From Actinomycetes bacterium (GTDB lineage Bacteria; Actinomycetota; Actinomycetes; Propionibacteriales; Nocardioidaceae): a stretch of 64,000 nucleotides of DNA. The first letter of the stretch is position 1; every line of letters begins with the position of its first letter. The translations under genes were made by a program, and so were the position numbers. Shown here one piece after another: positions 13,211 through 20,714 of this stretch. The stretch spans positions 1-64,000 of the forward strand of contig JAEWXC010000051.1 of assembly GCA_023396115.1 (NCBI GenBank), read 5' to 3'. The notes below the pieces were generated by a model, which worked only from the letters and a program-made list of their open reading frames with translations, made no database searches and was not told the origin of the DNA.

Positions 13211-13364
13211 GTCGCCTCCCCCTCTGTCACGCAGCACTGCGCTCCAGAGTCGCCTATCCGCACGGTCCTGGCGCCTGAGAGGTTCCGGGGAGGGGTTGCC
13301 CCTTCGGCGCTCCTACGGCGCCCGACCGGAGCCGGACGCCGCGAAGACTCTCCCGTGCGGGATC
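13211..13364 (-). promoter_or_regulatory. glycine riboswitch in the gcvP leader
   Basis: Read on the minus strand from 13364, the leader shows the conserved glycine aptamer landmarks in order: CGGGAGAGTC, then GCCGAAGGGGCAA, then ACCTCTCAGGC, then GCGACTCTGGAG, and finally GACAGAGGGGG near 13214-13228. These match the GCVT element known upstream of glycine cleavage genes in actinobacteria, so glycine probably controls gcvP expression. One clear aptamer is visible; a complete second aptamer is not evident. The exact 5' and 3' limits are approximate. Confidence 0.88.
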
Positions 13365-13382
13365 GTCAGCAGGAGAAATCTA

Positions 13383-13985
13383 TCAGCCGGTGCGGCGGGC
13401 CGCTCGGCGTGCCGCCAACTCGTCCCCGGGGGCCGCGGCACCCGGCTCGGCGCCGGTGCGCTCGCTGGGCAGCTCCGAGAGGGTGCCCTCGATCTCGCGC
13501 CACACCCCGCCGATGGCGATGCCGAAGACGCCCTGACCGCCCTGGAGCAGGTCGATGACCTCGTCGTTGCTGGTGCACTCGTAGACCGAGGCGCCGTCGC
13601 TCATCAGCGTGACGCGGGTCAGGTCGTCGGTGCCGCGCTCGCGCAGGTGGTGCACGGCGGTGCGGATCTGCTGCAGCGAGATCCCGGCGTCGAGGAGTCG
13701 CTTGACGACCTTGAGCAGCAGGATGTCGCGGAAGGAGTACAGGCGCTGGGAGCCCGACCCGGTGGCACCGCGCACGGTCGGCTCGACCAGGCCGGTACGG
13801 GCCCAGTAGTCCAGCTGGCGGTAGGTGATGCCCGCGGCGTTGCACGCGGTCGGCCCGCGGAAGCCGGCGTCGCTCGGCACCGGGCTGACGTCGTCGTTGA
13901 ACAGGAGTCCCTGTTCGTCGGCGGACGCGGCGGCGGCCGCAGCGTCGACGTCGACGCGCTCCGGGTCGTTCTCGTTCATGCCCAC
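13383..13985 (-). CDS. MerR-family transcriptional regulator (Rv1830/McdR-like)
   Basis: A 200-aa regulator with an N-terminal acidic leader and a MerR-type winged helix: ITYRQLDYWARTGLVEP (about residues 53-69), then RLYSFRDILLLKVVKRLLDAGISL. The C-terminal part is predicted to bind partners. In mycobacteria a gene of this kind (Rv1830) occupies the same place between the DUF151 gene and gcvP and affects cell division; the role here is inferred from that synteny. GTG at 13985 has GGAGG 7 nt upstream, which favours it over the ATG at 13979. About 200 bp of leader lies upstream. Confidence 0.88.
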   Translation of the reverse strand: MGMNENDPERVDVDAAAAAASADEQGLLFNDDVSPVPSDAGFRGPTACNAAGITYRQLDYWARTGLVEPTVRGATGSGSQRLYSFRDILLLKVVKRLLDAGISLQQIRTAVHHLRERGTDDLTRVTLMSDGASVYECTSNDEVIDLLQGGQGVFGIAIGGVWREIEGTLSELPSERTGAEPGAAAPGDELAARRAARRTG

Positions 13986-14066
13986 GTGGGGACCTCCAGG
14001 ACAGCTACTCCGATGTGCGGTAACTCCCTGCGGGGGAAGCAGTCGTGGAAGCGGGGAAGTGCAACC

Positions 14067-14087
14067 ACAACGGTGGAGTTACAACGG
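14067..14087 (-). promoter_or_regulatory. possible operator repeats upstream of the merR gene
   Basis: ACAACGG occurs twice (14067-14073 and 14081-14087, 14 bp apart) within the intergenic stretch before the MerR gene. Such direct repeats near a regulator gene can be its own binding sites; there is no direct support. Confidence 0.25.
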
Positions 14088-14192
14088 AGACAGTTCAAGG
14101 TATGCCGCGCAGGAGGGGTGGTCAATCACCGGGCGGCGTGTCGCAACCCTCAAGTTCATGATGAGGGTGAGGCTGTCGCCGTGGCGGCCGGC

Positions 14193-14666
14193 TCACTGCT
14201 CCGGCTGCTCGAAGTCCTCGGGGCTGACGTGGTCCAGGAACTCCCGGAACCGTTCCACCTCGTCCTCCTGCTCGGCGGGGACGGCGAGCCCGGCCTCGTC
14301 CAGGACCGCCTCGGAGCACCAGATGGTGGCGCCGGTGCGCAGCGCCAGCGCGATCGAGTCCGACGGGCGGGCCGAGACCTCAACGCCCTGGGCCAGGACC
14401 AGCTCGGCGAAGAAGACACCGTCCTTGACGTCGGTGATGCGGACCTGTTCCAGCGGGTGGCCGGTGGCCTCGAGCACGTCCTTGAACAGGTCGTGGGTCA
14501 GCGGGCGGGGCGGGAGCACGCCCTGCTGGGCGAAGGCGATCGCGGTGGCCTCGACGGCACCGATCCAGATCGGCAGGTACCGGTCTCCCCCGGCCTCGCG
14601 CAGCAGCACGATGGGCTGGTTGGTCGGCATTTCGACGCGGACCCCGACGACCTCTACCTCACGCAC
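14193..14666 (-). CDS. bifunctional nuclease family protein (DUF151)
   Basis: A 157-aa DUF151 protein. Family markers are LPIWIGAVEATAIAFA (about residues 30-45), RPLTHDLFKDVL and the Asp/Ser-rich SARPSDSIALALRTGA (about 98-113). Some family members have DNase/RNase activity, but the biological role in actinobacteria is unknown. It always sits between two MerR genes in this synteny block. The GTG start has both TAGGGT and GGAGGT immediately upstream (14667-14678), so initiation may be leaderless. Confidence 0.9.
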   Translation of the reverse strand: MREVEVVGVRVEMPTNQPIVLLREAGGDRYLPIWIGAVEATAIAFAQQGVLPPRPLTHDLFKDVLEATGHPLEQVRITDVKDGVFFAELVLAQGVEVSARPSDSIALALRTGATIWCSEAVLDEAGLAVPAEQEDEVERFREFLDHVSPEDFEQPEQ

Positions 14667-14678
14667 ACCTCCACCCTA
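14667..14678 (-). promoter_or_regulatory. probable promoter -10 (TAGGGT) of the DUF151 gene
   Basis: On the minus strand TAGGGT (14678-14673) is followed by GGAGGT and directly by the GTG start at 14666. The GGAGGT is too close to the start to be a normal ribosome binding site, so a leaderless start from TAGGGT is the simpler reading. Confidence 0.4.
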
Positions 14679-14734
14679 CCCACGTGACGGAGGAGCTGTG
14701 CACGACCCGGTGCGGCCGGCCGGGGTGAACCGGG

Positions 14735-15478
14735 TCAGGGACGGCGCAGGCCCGCGCGGACCAGACTGGCGTGCAGTCGCACCGCCAGCGCCGCCATCTC
14801 CGCGGCCTGGGCCTCGGCGCGTCCACGCGCGGAGGCGTCACGCCCCCGGGCGACCGGTGCGACGACCTGCTGGACCAGGGAGATCTCCCGGTCGGCGGCC
14901 GTCCGGAAGGCACGCAGGTGACGCGGTTCCAAGCCGTAGTCGGCCAGGTCGCGTGCGGTGCGGGCGACGACGAGGTCGTCGCCGTCGAAGTCACCGGTAC
15001 CGGGACGACCGGTGAGCAGACCGAAGCCCTCGAGCTCAGTGAGCTGCTCCTCGGTGATGCCGACGATCTTGAGCAGCTCGCGTCGCGAGACCCGCACGTC
15101 GGAGCGCTGACCGAAGGTGTCCGCGGACGGGAGACCGTCGCCGGCCAGGGCCACCGTTGGCACGGTGGGGATGCCCGAGTCCAGCGGCGGCGGCTCGTGG
15201 CCGGCGTCGAGGGCGTCGAGGTGCTCCCGGATCACCTTGAGCGGCAGGTACTGGTCGCGCTGCAGGCGCAGCACCACGCGCAGTCGCTCGACGTCGCCGT
15301 CGGAGAACTTGCGGTAGCCCGCAGCGGTGCGCTCGGGCTTGATCAGACCCTCGGCCTCGAGGAACCGGATCTTCGGGATGGTGATGCCCGGGAAGTCGCT
15401 CCGCAGCAGGTCGAGCACCTGCCCGATCGTCATCCGGGCGACCGGCGCTCCGCTGGCTGCGGGGTCGGCTGCGGCCAC
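14735..15478 (-). CDS. ftsR: MerR-family regulator (FtsR/Rv1828-like)
   Basis: A 247-aa MerR-type regulator. The N-terminal winged helix reads MTIGQVLDLLRSDFPG, then TIPKIRFLEAEGLIKPER and GYRKFSDGDVERL, and is followed by a long C-terminal helical domain. In Corynebacterium the orthologue FtsR controls ftsZ; that role is inferred here from sequence and synteny. GTG at 15478, 2 bp after the garA stop, gives an N-terminal tail like that of Rv1828. The ATG at 15433 would be the alternative. It is probably co-transcribed with garA. Confidence 0.85.
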   Translation of the reverse strand: MAAADPAASGAPVARMTIGQVLDLLRSDFPGITIPKIRFLEAEGLIKPERTAAGYRKFSDGDVERLRVVLRLQRDQYLPLKVIREHLDALDAGHEPPPLDSGIPTVPTVALAGDGLPSADTFGQRSDVRVSRRELLKIVGITEEQLTELEGFGLLTGRPGTGDFDGDDLVVARTARDLADYGLEPRHLRAFRTAADREISLVQQVVAPVARGRDASARGRAEAQAAEMAALAVRLHASLVRAGLRRP

Positions 15479-15480
15479 GC

Positions 15481-15978
15481 TCAGGCCTCGTGGCCGGCGA
15501 AGTAGACCAGTCGGTACTTGCCGATCTGGACCTCGTCGCCGTCGGTCAGCGAGACCTCGTCGATCCGGTCCCGGTTGACGTAGGTGCCGTTGAGGCTGCC
15601 GACGTCGGAGACGGTGAAGGTGGTGCCGCTGCGGCGGAACTCGGCGTGCCGCCGCGAGACGGTGACGTCGTCGAGGAAGATCTCGGAGTCGGGGTGGCGC
15701 CCGGCGCTGACCAGGTCCTGGTTGAGCAGGAACCGGCTGCCGGCGCCCGGTCCACGCTGGACCACCAGCAGCGCCGACCCGACGTGCAGGCCGTCGACCG
15801 CGGCGGCGTCGTCGGAGTTCAACGGACGCTCGGCGGTCTCGGTGTTCTGCGGAGCACCGAAGGTGATCGTGGCCGTCGCCTCGAAGTTCTCCTCGGCCGG
15901 CGCGATCTTGGTGCCGCACTGGGAGCAGAACCGTGCGTCGTCGGGGTTCTGCCTGCCGCATGCGGTGCAGAAGGGCAT
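15481..15978 (-). CDS. garA: GarA-like FHA protein with N-terminal zinc ribbon
   Basis: A 165-aa protein with an N-terminal zinc ribbon (CTACG and CSQCG, four Cys) and a C-terminal FHA domain: GSRFLLNQDLVSAGRHPDSE, then VSRRHAEF and GSLNGTYVN. In Mycobacterium GarA, threonines before the FHA domain are phosphorylated by PknB/PknG, which switches off its control of glutamate metabolism. Here the pre-FHA segment has NTETAERP, so the exact phosphorylation site is unclear. ATG at 15978 has GGAGG 8 nt upstream; an earlier ATG at 15993 lacks one. Confidence 0.9.
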   Translation of the reverse strand: MPFCTACGRQNPDDARFCSQCGTKIAPAEENFEATATITFGAPQNTETAERPLNSDDAAAVDGLHVGSALLVVQRGPGAGSRFLLNQDLVSAGRHPDSEIFLDDVTVSRRHAEFRRSGTTFTVSDVGSLNGTYVNRDRIDEVSLTDGDEVQIGKYRLVYFAGHEA

Positions 15979-16145
15979 GGGGTGCGCCTCCATCGTGGTG
16001 TCCGGTCCGCCGTCACTTCGCCGACGTGTCCCGGGTGGTGCGGGTGGGGCCCGTCGGTGCCCCGAACCTATCAGTCCGACCACACCCTGCAACCCCGAAC
16101 TGCCCAGAGCAGCCCGGGGTCACCCGGGGAGCGTGGTCGACCGGC

Positions 16146-16532
16146 TCAGCCGGCCAGACCGGACTCGTAGGTCGCGGCGTCGAGCAGGGACTCCAGGGCG
16201 CTGTCGTCACCGACCCGGACCTCGAACAGCCAGCCCTGGCCGTAGGGGTCGTCGTTGACCAGTTCCGGGGTGGCGTCGAGGGCCTCGTTGCGGGCCACGA
16301 CCTCGCCGGTGACCGGGGCGTAGAGGTCGCTGACCGACTTGGTCGACTCCAGCTCGCCGCAGGTCTCCCCGGCGGTGACCTGCTCCCCCACCTCGGGCAG
16401 CTGCACGTAGACGATGGAGCCCAGGGCGTCCTGGGCGAAGTCGGTGATACCCACGCGCACCGAGCCCGCGCTCTCGCCCGGCTGGCGGACCCACTCGTGC
16501 TCGACGGTGTACTTCAGGTCGGCGGGGTACAT
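16146..16532 (-). CDS. gcvH: glycine cleavage system H protein
   Basis: A 128-aa lipoyl carrier of the glycine cleavage system. The lipoylated lysine lies in ESTKSVSDLYAP (near residue 65), preceded by GITDFAQDALGSIVYVQLP and followed by GEVVARNEAL and DPYGQGWLFEV. Length is normal. It accepts the aminomethyl group from GcvP (encoded 3 kb away on the same strand). It stands between the DUF881 gene (upstream) and garA (downstream), as in mycobacteria. Confidence 0.97.
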   Translation of the reverse strand: MYPADLKYTVEHEWVRQPGESAGSVRVGITDFAQDALGSIVYVQLPEVGEQVTAGETCGELESTKSVSDLYAPVTGEVVARNEALDATPELVNDDPYGQGWLFEVRVGDDSALESLLDAATYESGLAG

Positions 16533-16661
16533 GCGCGCTCCTCGTGTGTCAGTGGGACCGGGTCCGGCGGGTGCCGGCGGTGCGGCGCGGGTGGAGCCGC
16601 ACGTCGGGAGGGAGACTAGTACCTGCGCCGCGGGTGTGGGCAGTGCCCCGAGGGTGGTGGC

Positions 16662-17639
16662 TCAGGAGCCGCCCGGTTCGGCCAGGTCCGGCTCGACCGG
16701 GTCCCGGACGCTGCGGATCTGCAGCTGCTCGACGTCGGCGATGTCGACCTCGGCGTGGTCGTCCTCGGTGAGCTGGGTGACCGGACCGAACAGGAAGGTC
16801 AGCGCGCCGCGCAGCGTGTGCGGCTCGCCGATCACCTCGAGCACGTAGGGCGGCTCGAGCAGGACCCCGTCGATCATCAGGCCCTCCTCGGTGCTCTCGA
16901 AGGAGGACTGGGCCACGATCCGCAGCTCGTTGTTGAACTCCATCGCCTCGGCGTCGGCGGTGCGCAGCTCCTGGATGGTGTCGAGGACCGCGTTGGTCGA
17001 GACCCGGCGGTCGGTCTCGTTGATGGTGATCCGGATGCCCGGTCCCTGGACCGGGACGAGTCCGGCCAGAATCGACAGGTTGCGGGAGCGTTCCTCTGCC
17101 TGGCTCAGGGCTGCTCCGCGCGCCGAGGAGTCGCTGCTCAGGTCGGCCTTGGTGCTCTCGAGGCGGTCGATCTCCCGCTGGGCCCGGTCCGAGGCGCCGG
17201 TCAGACCGTTGAGGATGTCGATCAGGTCCTCCTGGCGGCGCCCGGCGTAGGCGTCGTCCTCGCTGTTGCTGCGGACCTCGACCGCGGCCGCGAACCCGAC
17301 GATGCCGAGCAGCACCGCGACCACGACCTGGGTTCGACTGGGGCGCCACAGCGCCCGCCACAACCGGGAGGCAGCACCGCCGGACCCGGCGTCACCGGCA
17401 CCGCCGGCGTGCGCGTCGGCATCGGTGGAGACGGGCTCACGGGTGTCCTCGGGAGCCGCGTCGTCGGACGGGTCCGGAGTCGTCTCCGCCTCCGGCTGCG
17501 TGGTCGAGGTCCCCGACGGTGCGTCAGGCTGGGAGTCGGGCCGGGAGTCGGGCTGGGAGTCGGGCTCGCCGTCCGGCGGGGTGCCGGACGACTTCGGGCG
17601 GCTCGGGTCGGGGCGCTTCCCGGATGTGGGCTCAGGCAT
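16662..17639 (-). CDS. DUF881 membrane-anchored protein
   Basis: A 325-aa protein. The first 95 residues are Pro/Ser/Asp-rich and cytoplasmic. One membrane helix follows (VVVAVLLGIVGFAAAVEV, about 107-124), then a coiled coil starting LIDILNGLTGASDRAQ and the extracytoplasmic DUF881 domain (GPGIRITINET, near 190). Function is unknown; DUF881 genes flank sbp in many actinobacteria. It overlaps sbp by 8 bp, so translation is probably coupled. Confidence 0.87.
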   Translation of the reverse strand: MPEPTSGKRPDPSRPKSSGTPPDGEPDSQPDSRPDSQPDAPSGTSTTQPEAETTPDPSDDAAPEDTREPVSTDADAHAGGAGDAGSGGAASRLWRALWRPSRTQVVVAVLLGIVGFAAAVEVRSNSEDDAYAGRRQEDLIDILNGLTGASDRAQREIDRLESTKADLSSDSSARGAALSQAEERSRNLSILAGLVPVQGPGIRITINETDRRVSTNAVLDTIQELRTADAEAMEFNNELRIVAQSSFESTEEGLMIDGVLLEPPYVLEVIGEPHTLRGALTFLFGPVTQLTEDDHAEVDIADVEQLQIRSVRDPVEPDLAEPGGS

Positions 17640-17964
17640 GGAACAGGTGCCGTCTGATCGCTGCGACGTTGGAGAAGATCCGGATCCCGAGCACGACGAT
17701 GACGCCGGTGGAGAGCTGGGTCCCGACCCCGAGCTGGTCGCCGAAGAAGACGATCGCGGCGGCGATCAGCACGTTGGAGACGAACGAGACGACGAAGACC
17801 TTGTCGTCGAAGATCCCGTCCAGGAAGGCGCGCAGGCCACCGAAGGCGGCGTCCATCGCCGCGACCACCGCGATCGGCAGGTACTGCGAGAGCCACAGCG
17901 GGACGTCGGGTTGCAGGACGAGGCCCGCCACCACCCCGAGCACGAGACCGAGAACCGCGATCAA
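17632..17964 (-). CDS. sbp: small basic membrane protein (Sbp family)
   Basis: A 110-aa protein with three hydrophobic segments (IAVLGLVLGVVAGLVL; PIAVVAAMDAAFGGL; NVLIAAAIVFFGDQLGV), belonging to the small basic protein family found between two DUF881 genes in actinobacteria. Its role is unknown. The start appears to be a TTG at 17964, overlapping the TGA of the upstream DUF881 gene, with GGGGAAAG just before it. TTG starts are rare here, which fits translational coupling. Confidence 0.87.
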   Translation of the reverse strand: MIAVLGLVLGVVAGLVLQPDVPLWLSQYLPIAVVAAMDAAFGGLRAFLDGIFDDKVFVVSFVSNVLIAAAIVFFGDQLGVGTQLSTGVIVVLGIRIFSNVAAIRRHLFHA

Positions 17965-18866
17965 CGGCTTTCCCCTTCCATGTCACGAGTGGTGCCCTCA
18001 GCCCACTCCGTGGTGTGGCGCAACGGTCGCAGCAGAGCAGCCGGCAGGCGCAGCTGGTCCTCCTCGGCGACCTTCACGTCGAACTGGAGGCTACGCGCCA
18101 TCTGCAAGAACTGTGCACCGTGCACGCTGTCGAGCAGTCGCGCCTGCAGGGACGAGGGGTCCCCGATGGCGTAGACGGTGTACGGCGGGTTCACCGGACG
18201 ACCGTTGACGTGGATGGTCTGCCCGGGGGCGCTGATCGAGGAGAGCACGGTGAGCCGTTGGTCGTTGATCTCGATGGCCTCGGCGCCGGCGGCCCAGAGT
18301 CCGTCGACCAGCCGGGCCAGGTCCTCGTCGCGGACCAGCTCGTCGCCGCGCTCGGTGATCTCGATCCGGATGCCGGGGCCACGGGTCTCGCCGAACCCGG
18401 TGCGCACCTCGAGCCGGCGCAGCTCCCGGTTGACCCGGCGTTGCTCGTCGGCGATGCGCTGCCGCTCCGCGTCAGCGGCGGCGACCTCGCTACGGAGCTG
18501 CCCGATCCGGTCCTGGGCCTGCTCCACCTGGTCCTTCTGCTCCTGCACCCGGCCCACCAGGGTGGTGCGTCCGAGTTCGGTGACCTGGGCGTTGCGGTTG
18601 GTCTGCACCGCAGCGGTGGTGGCCAGCAGCCCGCACACGGCCACGGTGGCCAGGGTGATCCAGCGCCGGGACCTGCGCCGGTCCTCAACCGGTGCGGTAC
18701 CCGCCTCGGCCTCCTGCCGGCGCCGCTCGGCGACGTGGGCGTAGTCGCCGTCCAGGGACTGCTGGGTGATCAGGGTCAGCAGCGGCAGCGTGACGTGGGC
18801 GGGCAGCTCCTCGGGTCCGGGAACCTCGTGGGAGCCCGGTGCCCGGTGCCGTTCAGCCGGCGTCAC
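17961..18866 (-). CDS. DUF881 membrane-anchored protein
   Basis: A 301-aa second DUF881 protein. A cytoplasmic N-terminus is followed by one membrane helix (ITLATVAVCGLLATTAAVQT, about 72-91), a coiled coil (VQEQKDQVEQAQDRIGQL) and the DUF881 domain (GPGIRIEITERGDELV). It is a paralogue of the gene at 16662. The GTG start at 18866 overlaps the phosphatidyltransferase gene by 14 bp, and its stop overlaps the sbp start, so four genes form one tightly packed unit. Confidence 0.87.
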   Translation of the reverse strand: MTPAERHRAPGSHEVPGPEELPAHVTLPLLTLITQQSLDGDYAHVAERRRQEAEAGTAPVEDRRRSRRWITLATVAVCGLLATTAAVQTNRNAQVTELGRTTLVGRVQEQKDQVEQAQDRIGQLRSEVAAADAERQRIADEQRRVNRELRRLEVRTGFGETRGPGIRIEITERGDELVRDEDLARLVDGLWAAGAEAIEINDQRLTVLSSISAPGQTIHVNGRPVNPPYTVYAIGDPSSLQARLLDSVHGAQFLQMARSLQFDVKVAEEDQLRLPAALLRPLRHTTEWAEGTTRDMEGESR

Positions 18867-19455
18867 GTCGCCTCACCGGTTCGGTGGTCCGCAGCAGCTG
18901 GACCACCTGCCACGTGTACAGCAGCCCGGCCCACCAGTACAGGGCCAGGCCCCAGCCCGCGAACGCCCAGCCGAAGACCCGGGCCATGGTGGGGCCTGTC
19001 CCGGTGCCCTCACCCAGGAAGAGCAACGGGAAGGCGTAGAGCAGGTTGAACGTGGCGGCCTTGCCCAGGAAGTGCACCGGCAGCGCGCTGTGGCCGCGGG
19101 TGCGCAGCAGCGGCACCAGCCCCCACATCAGCAGGTCCCGCAGCGGCAGCGCCACGGCGATCCACCACGGCACGATGTCGCGCAGCGCGAGTCCGACGAC
19201 CACGGCCAGGATGTAGATCCGGTCGGCGATCGGGTCGAGCAGCGCCCCGAAGGTGGTGCGCTGGTCCAGCACCCGGGCCAGCCATCCGTCGAGCCAGTCG
19301 GTCAGGCCGGCCACCATGAGGACGACCAGGGCCAGCAGGTCCTCCTCCGGGCCCAGGACCAGCCACAGGAACAGGGGGACGAGCGCCAGCCGGGCCAGGC
19401 TCACCAGGTTCGGGGCCGTGAAGATCCCCGGACCGGTGCTCGTGGTGCTGCTCAC
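18853..19455 (-). CDS. CDP-alcohol phosphatidyltransferase (PgsA-like)
   Basis: A 200-aa integral membrane enzyme of phospholipid synthesis. The CDP-alcohol motif DG-x2-AR-x8-G-x3-D-x3-D is present as LDGWLARVLDQRTTFGALLD followed by PIAD (about residues 55-79). Several membrane helices follow. In mycobacteria the gene at this position is called pgsA2; which alcohol it uses (glycerol phosphate, inositol phosphate or other) cannot be read here. The GTG at 19455 has GGGAGAA upstream and removes an unlikely 34-residue extension. Confidence 0.88.
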   Translation of the reverse strand: MSSTTSTGPGIFTAPNLVSLARLALVPLFLWLVLGPEEDLLALVVLMVAGLTDWLDGWLARVLDQRTTFGALLDPIADRIYILAVVVGLALRDIVPWWIAVALPLRDLLMWGLVPLLRTRGHSALPVHFLGKAATFNLLYAFPLLFLGEGTGTGPTMARVFGWAFAGWGLALYWWAGLLYTWQVVQLLRTTEPVRRRDAG

Positions 19456-19649
19456 TCGTGCGTTCTCCCGCCCTGCTGTCTGCGTCGTCCCCGACCTCGC
19501 CGGGACACCCGAAGGGTAGCGACCCCCGGCCAGTCCGGGCGCGGCGGCGGGCCGCACGGTCTCCCCCCAGTGGCCCGGAGGGTGCTGCTCAGCCCGGATC
19601 CGCCGGCCGACCGCGTCGCGCAGCAGCGGGTGGGGTGGCGGATCAGGAC

Positions 19650-20714
19650 TCAGGCGTCGTCGAGGTGGACGGCGTCACGGATCTCCCCGACCAGCTCCTC
19701 CAGCACGTCCTCGAGCGTGACGATGCCCAGCAGGGTCCCGTCGGCCTGGACCACCCGCGCCATGTGGGCGCCGCGGCGCTGCAGGTTGGCCAGGGCCTCG
19801 TGCAGGACGTCGTCGGGCTGGACGGTGGCCAACGGCCGGATCCACTTGTCCTGCACCGGCCGCAGGCGGCGGGCCTCGTCGCTCTCCAGCACGTCCTTGA
19901 CGTGCAGGTAGCCGGCCAGCTCGCCGTCGTCGGCCTCCCCGGCGGCGGCTCGTCGTACCGGGAACCGGGAGTACCCGGTGGCCGCGCACAGCTCCTCGAC
20001 CTCGGCGACCGTGGCACCTCGTGGCAGGGTCGCCAGTCCGTCCAGCGGCAGCAGCACCGTCGCGATGTTCTTCTCGGCGAACCCGAGTGCGCCGGCCAGC
20101 CGGTCGTACTCGTCGTCCTCGATGAGGCCCTCGCCGCGGGACTCCTCGACCAGCAGCGCCACCTCCTCGCGGGTGAACGCCGAGGACAGCTCGTCCTTGG
20201 GTTCGACCCGGACCAGGCGCAGGATGCCGTTGGCGATCGCGTTGAGGACCACGATGACCGGCTTGAGGACCTGCACGACCAGCACCATCGGGGGCCCGAG
20301 CAGCAGCGCTGCGCGTTCCGGGCCCGCCAGGGCGAGGTTCTTCGGCACCATCTCCCCCAGCACGACATGCAGGTAGACCACCAGCGACATGGCCAGCACG
20401 AACGAGATCGGGTGCACCAGGTCCTCGGGCACCCGGAGCTTCTCGAAGACCGGCTCCATCAGGTGCGCCACGGCGGGCTCGCCGACCGCGCCCAGCCCCA
20501 GCGAGCAGATCGTGATGCCCAGCTGGGCGCCGGCCATCACCAGCGAGACGTGCTCCATCGCCCACAGGGTGGTGCGCGCCATCCGGGACCCGGCCTGCGC
20601 CCGGGGTTCGATCTGGCTGCGGCGCGCCGAGATGAGCGCGAACTCGGCGCCCACGAAGAACGCGTTGAGCACCAGCAGCACCACCGCGAGCGCCACGCCT
20701 CCGAGGTCTCCCAT
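19650..20714 (-). CDS. CNNM/CBS-pair hemolysin-family membrane protein
   Basis: A 354-aa CNNM-type membrane protein. The transmembrane domain starts AVVLLVLNAFFVGAEFALIS and contains the LGEMVPKNLAL motif. A pair of CBS domains follows (ending TLLGIVTLEDVLEELVGEI). The family includes putative magnesium/cobalt exporters such as CorC/MpfA; ion specificity here is unproven. It lacks the C-terminal CorC_HlyC domain seen in its neighbour. It shares one base (TGATG) with the upstream paralogue, so the two are co-translated and may form a heteromer. Confidence 0.88.
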   Translation of the reverse strand: MGDLGGVALAVVLLVLNAFFVGAEFALISARRSQIEPRAQAGSRMARTTLWAMEHVSLVMAGAQLGITICSLGLGAVGEPAVAHLMEPVFEKLRVPEDLVHPISFVLAMSLVVYLHVVLGEMVPKNLALAGPERAALLLGPPMVLVVQVLKPVIVVLNAIANGILRLVRVEPKDELSSAFTREEVALLVEESRGEGLIEDDEYDRLAGALGFAEKNIATVLLPLDGLATLPRGATVAEVEELCAATGYSRFPVRRAAAGEADDGELAGYLHVKDVLESDEARRLRPVQDKWIRPLATVQPDDVLHEALANLQRRGAHMARVVQADGTLLGIVTLEDVLEELVGEIRDAVHLDDA

